From the NCBI GenBank assembly GCA_937952085.1, contig CALFYQ010000025.1, forward strand, positions 1 through 5,955: a stretch of DNA of 5,955 bases. Direction: 5' to 3'. This DNA is from an uncultured Paracoccaceae bacterium. Lineage in GTDB: Bacteria > Pseudomonadota > Alphaproteobacteria > Rhodobacterales > Rhodobacteraceae. Each line of letters starts with the position of its first letter. Position 1 is the stretch's first letter. Made by a program: the position numbers and the translations under genes. Positions 5,291-5,955 of this stretch are shown in pieces. Under the pieces are notes generated by a model that was given only the letters and a program-made list of their open reading frames with translations, was not told where the DNA came from and searched no databases.

Positions 5291-5955
5291 CATCCGAAAC
5301 CGTCCTCTGGATGTTCCCCGCGCTGATGCTCATGATCTTCATGGGCTTCCCGGTCGCCTTCGCGATGATGCTGACGGCGCTCGGCTTCGGCCTGCTGCGC
5401 TTCGGCGGGACGCTCGTCTACCAGTTCGCCCAGCGCGTCGACGACGTGGCGACGAACTACGTCCTCGGCGCCATTCCGCTCTTCATCTTCATGGGATCGA
5501 TCCTCGAACGCGCCGGCATCGCGGAACGATTGTTCGACGCGCTCTACATGTGGACGCGGCGGCTGCCGGGCGGCCTCGCCGTCGCCGCGCTGCTGATGTG
5601 CACGATCTTCGCCGCGGCGAGCGGCGTCGTCGGCGCGACGGAGACGCTGGTCGGGATGCTCGCCATCCCGGCGATGATGAAGCGGAACTACCATCCGAAA
5701 CTCATCTCCGGCACGATCTGCGGCGGCGGATCGCTCGGGACGGTCATCCCGCCCTCGATCCCGGTGATCGTGCTGGCGCCGATCGCGACGCTGCCGATCG
5801 GCGACCTTCTCGCCGGCATCCTGGTGCCGGGGCTCATGATGTCGGGGCTCTTCATCCTCTACATCGTGCTCACGAGTTCGCTCCGCCCCGACTACGCGCC
5901 GCGCGACGAGGAGCCGGACACGCGCGGCCTCGGCGAGAAGCTGGTCTTCACCGCG
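5287..5955 (+). CDS. dctM: TRAP transporter large permease subunit (DctM family), C-terminus cut by window edge
   Basis: The first 223 residues of the large TRAP permease, roughly half of a usual DctM of 425-450 residues or more. The reading frame is open to the window end. It is strongly hydrophobic and carries the expected blocks: IPLFIFMG at 63-70, ASGVVGATETLVGMLAIPAM at 111-130 and the conserved loop SLGTVIPPSIP at 149-159. This is the ion-transporter-superfamily subunit that moves substrate across the inner membrane, driven by sodium in studied members. SGVVGATETL is closer to the permeases of 2-oxo-acid type TRAP systems than to classical DctM, in agreement with DctP. The ATG overlaps the dctQ stop (ATGA), and GGAG lies about nine bases upstream, so translation is probably coupled. 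No break or frameshift is seen in the visible part. Confidence 0.94.
   Translation, partial: MTSETVLWMFPALMLMIFMGFPVAFAMMLTALGFGLLRFGGTLVYQFAQRVDDVATNYVLGAIPLFIFMGSILERAGIAERLFDALYMWTRRLPGGLAVAALLMCTIFAAASGVVGATETLVGMLAIPAMMKRNYHPKLISGTICGGGSLGTVIPPSIPVIVLAPIATLPIGDLLAGILVPGLMMSGLFILYIVLTSSLRPDYAPRDEEPDTRGLGEKLVFTA

Noticed and set aside
3539..5293. A 584-codon open frame on the minus strand, longer than any sense gene in the window
   Set aside because: It lies opposite dctP and dctQ, both clear family members with signal peptide or membrane segments. Its translation is rich in R, H, D, E and A without domain logic, which is typical of antisense frames in high-GC DNA.

Overview
The window is high-GC DNA with strong G/C bias at third codon positions. 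The gene families present (TetR, PaoAB-type molybdo-flavoenzyme subunits, a TRAP transporter of the 2-oxo-acid type) point to an alphaproteobacterium, perhaps Rhodobacterales or Rhizobiales. That assignment rests on composition and family content only. No rRNA, tRNA, CRISPR array, insertion sequence or phage gene was seen. This is an accessory catabolic and transport region, and I did not find a clearly new biological system. The most distinctive content is regulatory DNA.

Layout. (1) Positions 1-766, minus strand: the first two genes of an aldehyde-oxidoreductase operon of the PaoABC kind. The [2Fe-2S] subunit is complete and its 3' end overlaps the start of the FAD subunit, which runs off the left edge. 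The molybdopterin subunit would lie beyond that edge. (2) Positions 767-951: a compact divergent control region. Two near-identical palindromic operators lie in two sigma70-type promoters that point in opposite directions and share one palindromic -10 hexamer. (3) Positions 952-1539, plus strand: a TetR-family repressor, the likely ligand of those operators. (4) Positions 1546-1926, minus strand: a small cupin convergent with tetR. (5) Positions 1927-2088: a second divergent region with an 18-bp perfect palindrome and a TTGACA promoter. A TetR-like inverted repeat lies across the -10 and the start codon of the next gene, which looks leaderless. (6) Positions 2089-5955, plus strand: an FAD_binding_2 flavoprotein followed by a tripartite TRAP transporter (dctP, dctQ, dctM, the last cut by the right edge). 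A strong stem-loop separates dctP from dctQ.

How the genes may work together. The left half looks like an aldehyde-oxidising molybdoenzyme controlled by its divergent TetR neighbour. The right half looks like an uptake and processing unit: DctPQM would import a carboxylate, probably a 2-oxo acid or similar organic acid, and the cytoplasmic flavoprotein would oxidise, reduce or desaturate it or a derivative. The cupin, divergent from the flavoprotein, may act in the same pathway. The two halves carry different operator sequences, so they are probably controlled by different regulators. Substrates cannot be fixed from sequence alone.
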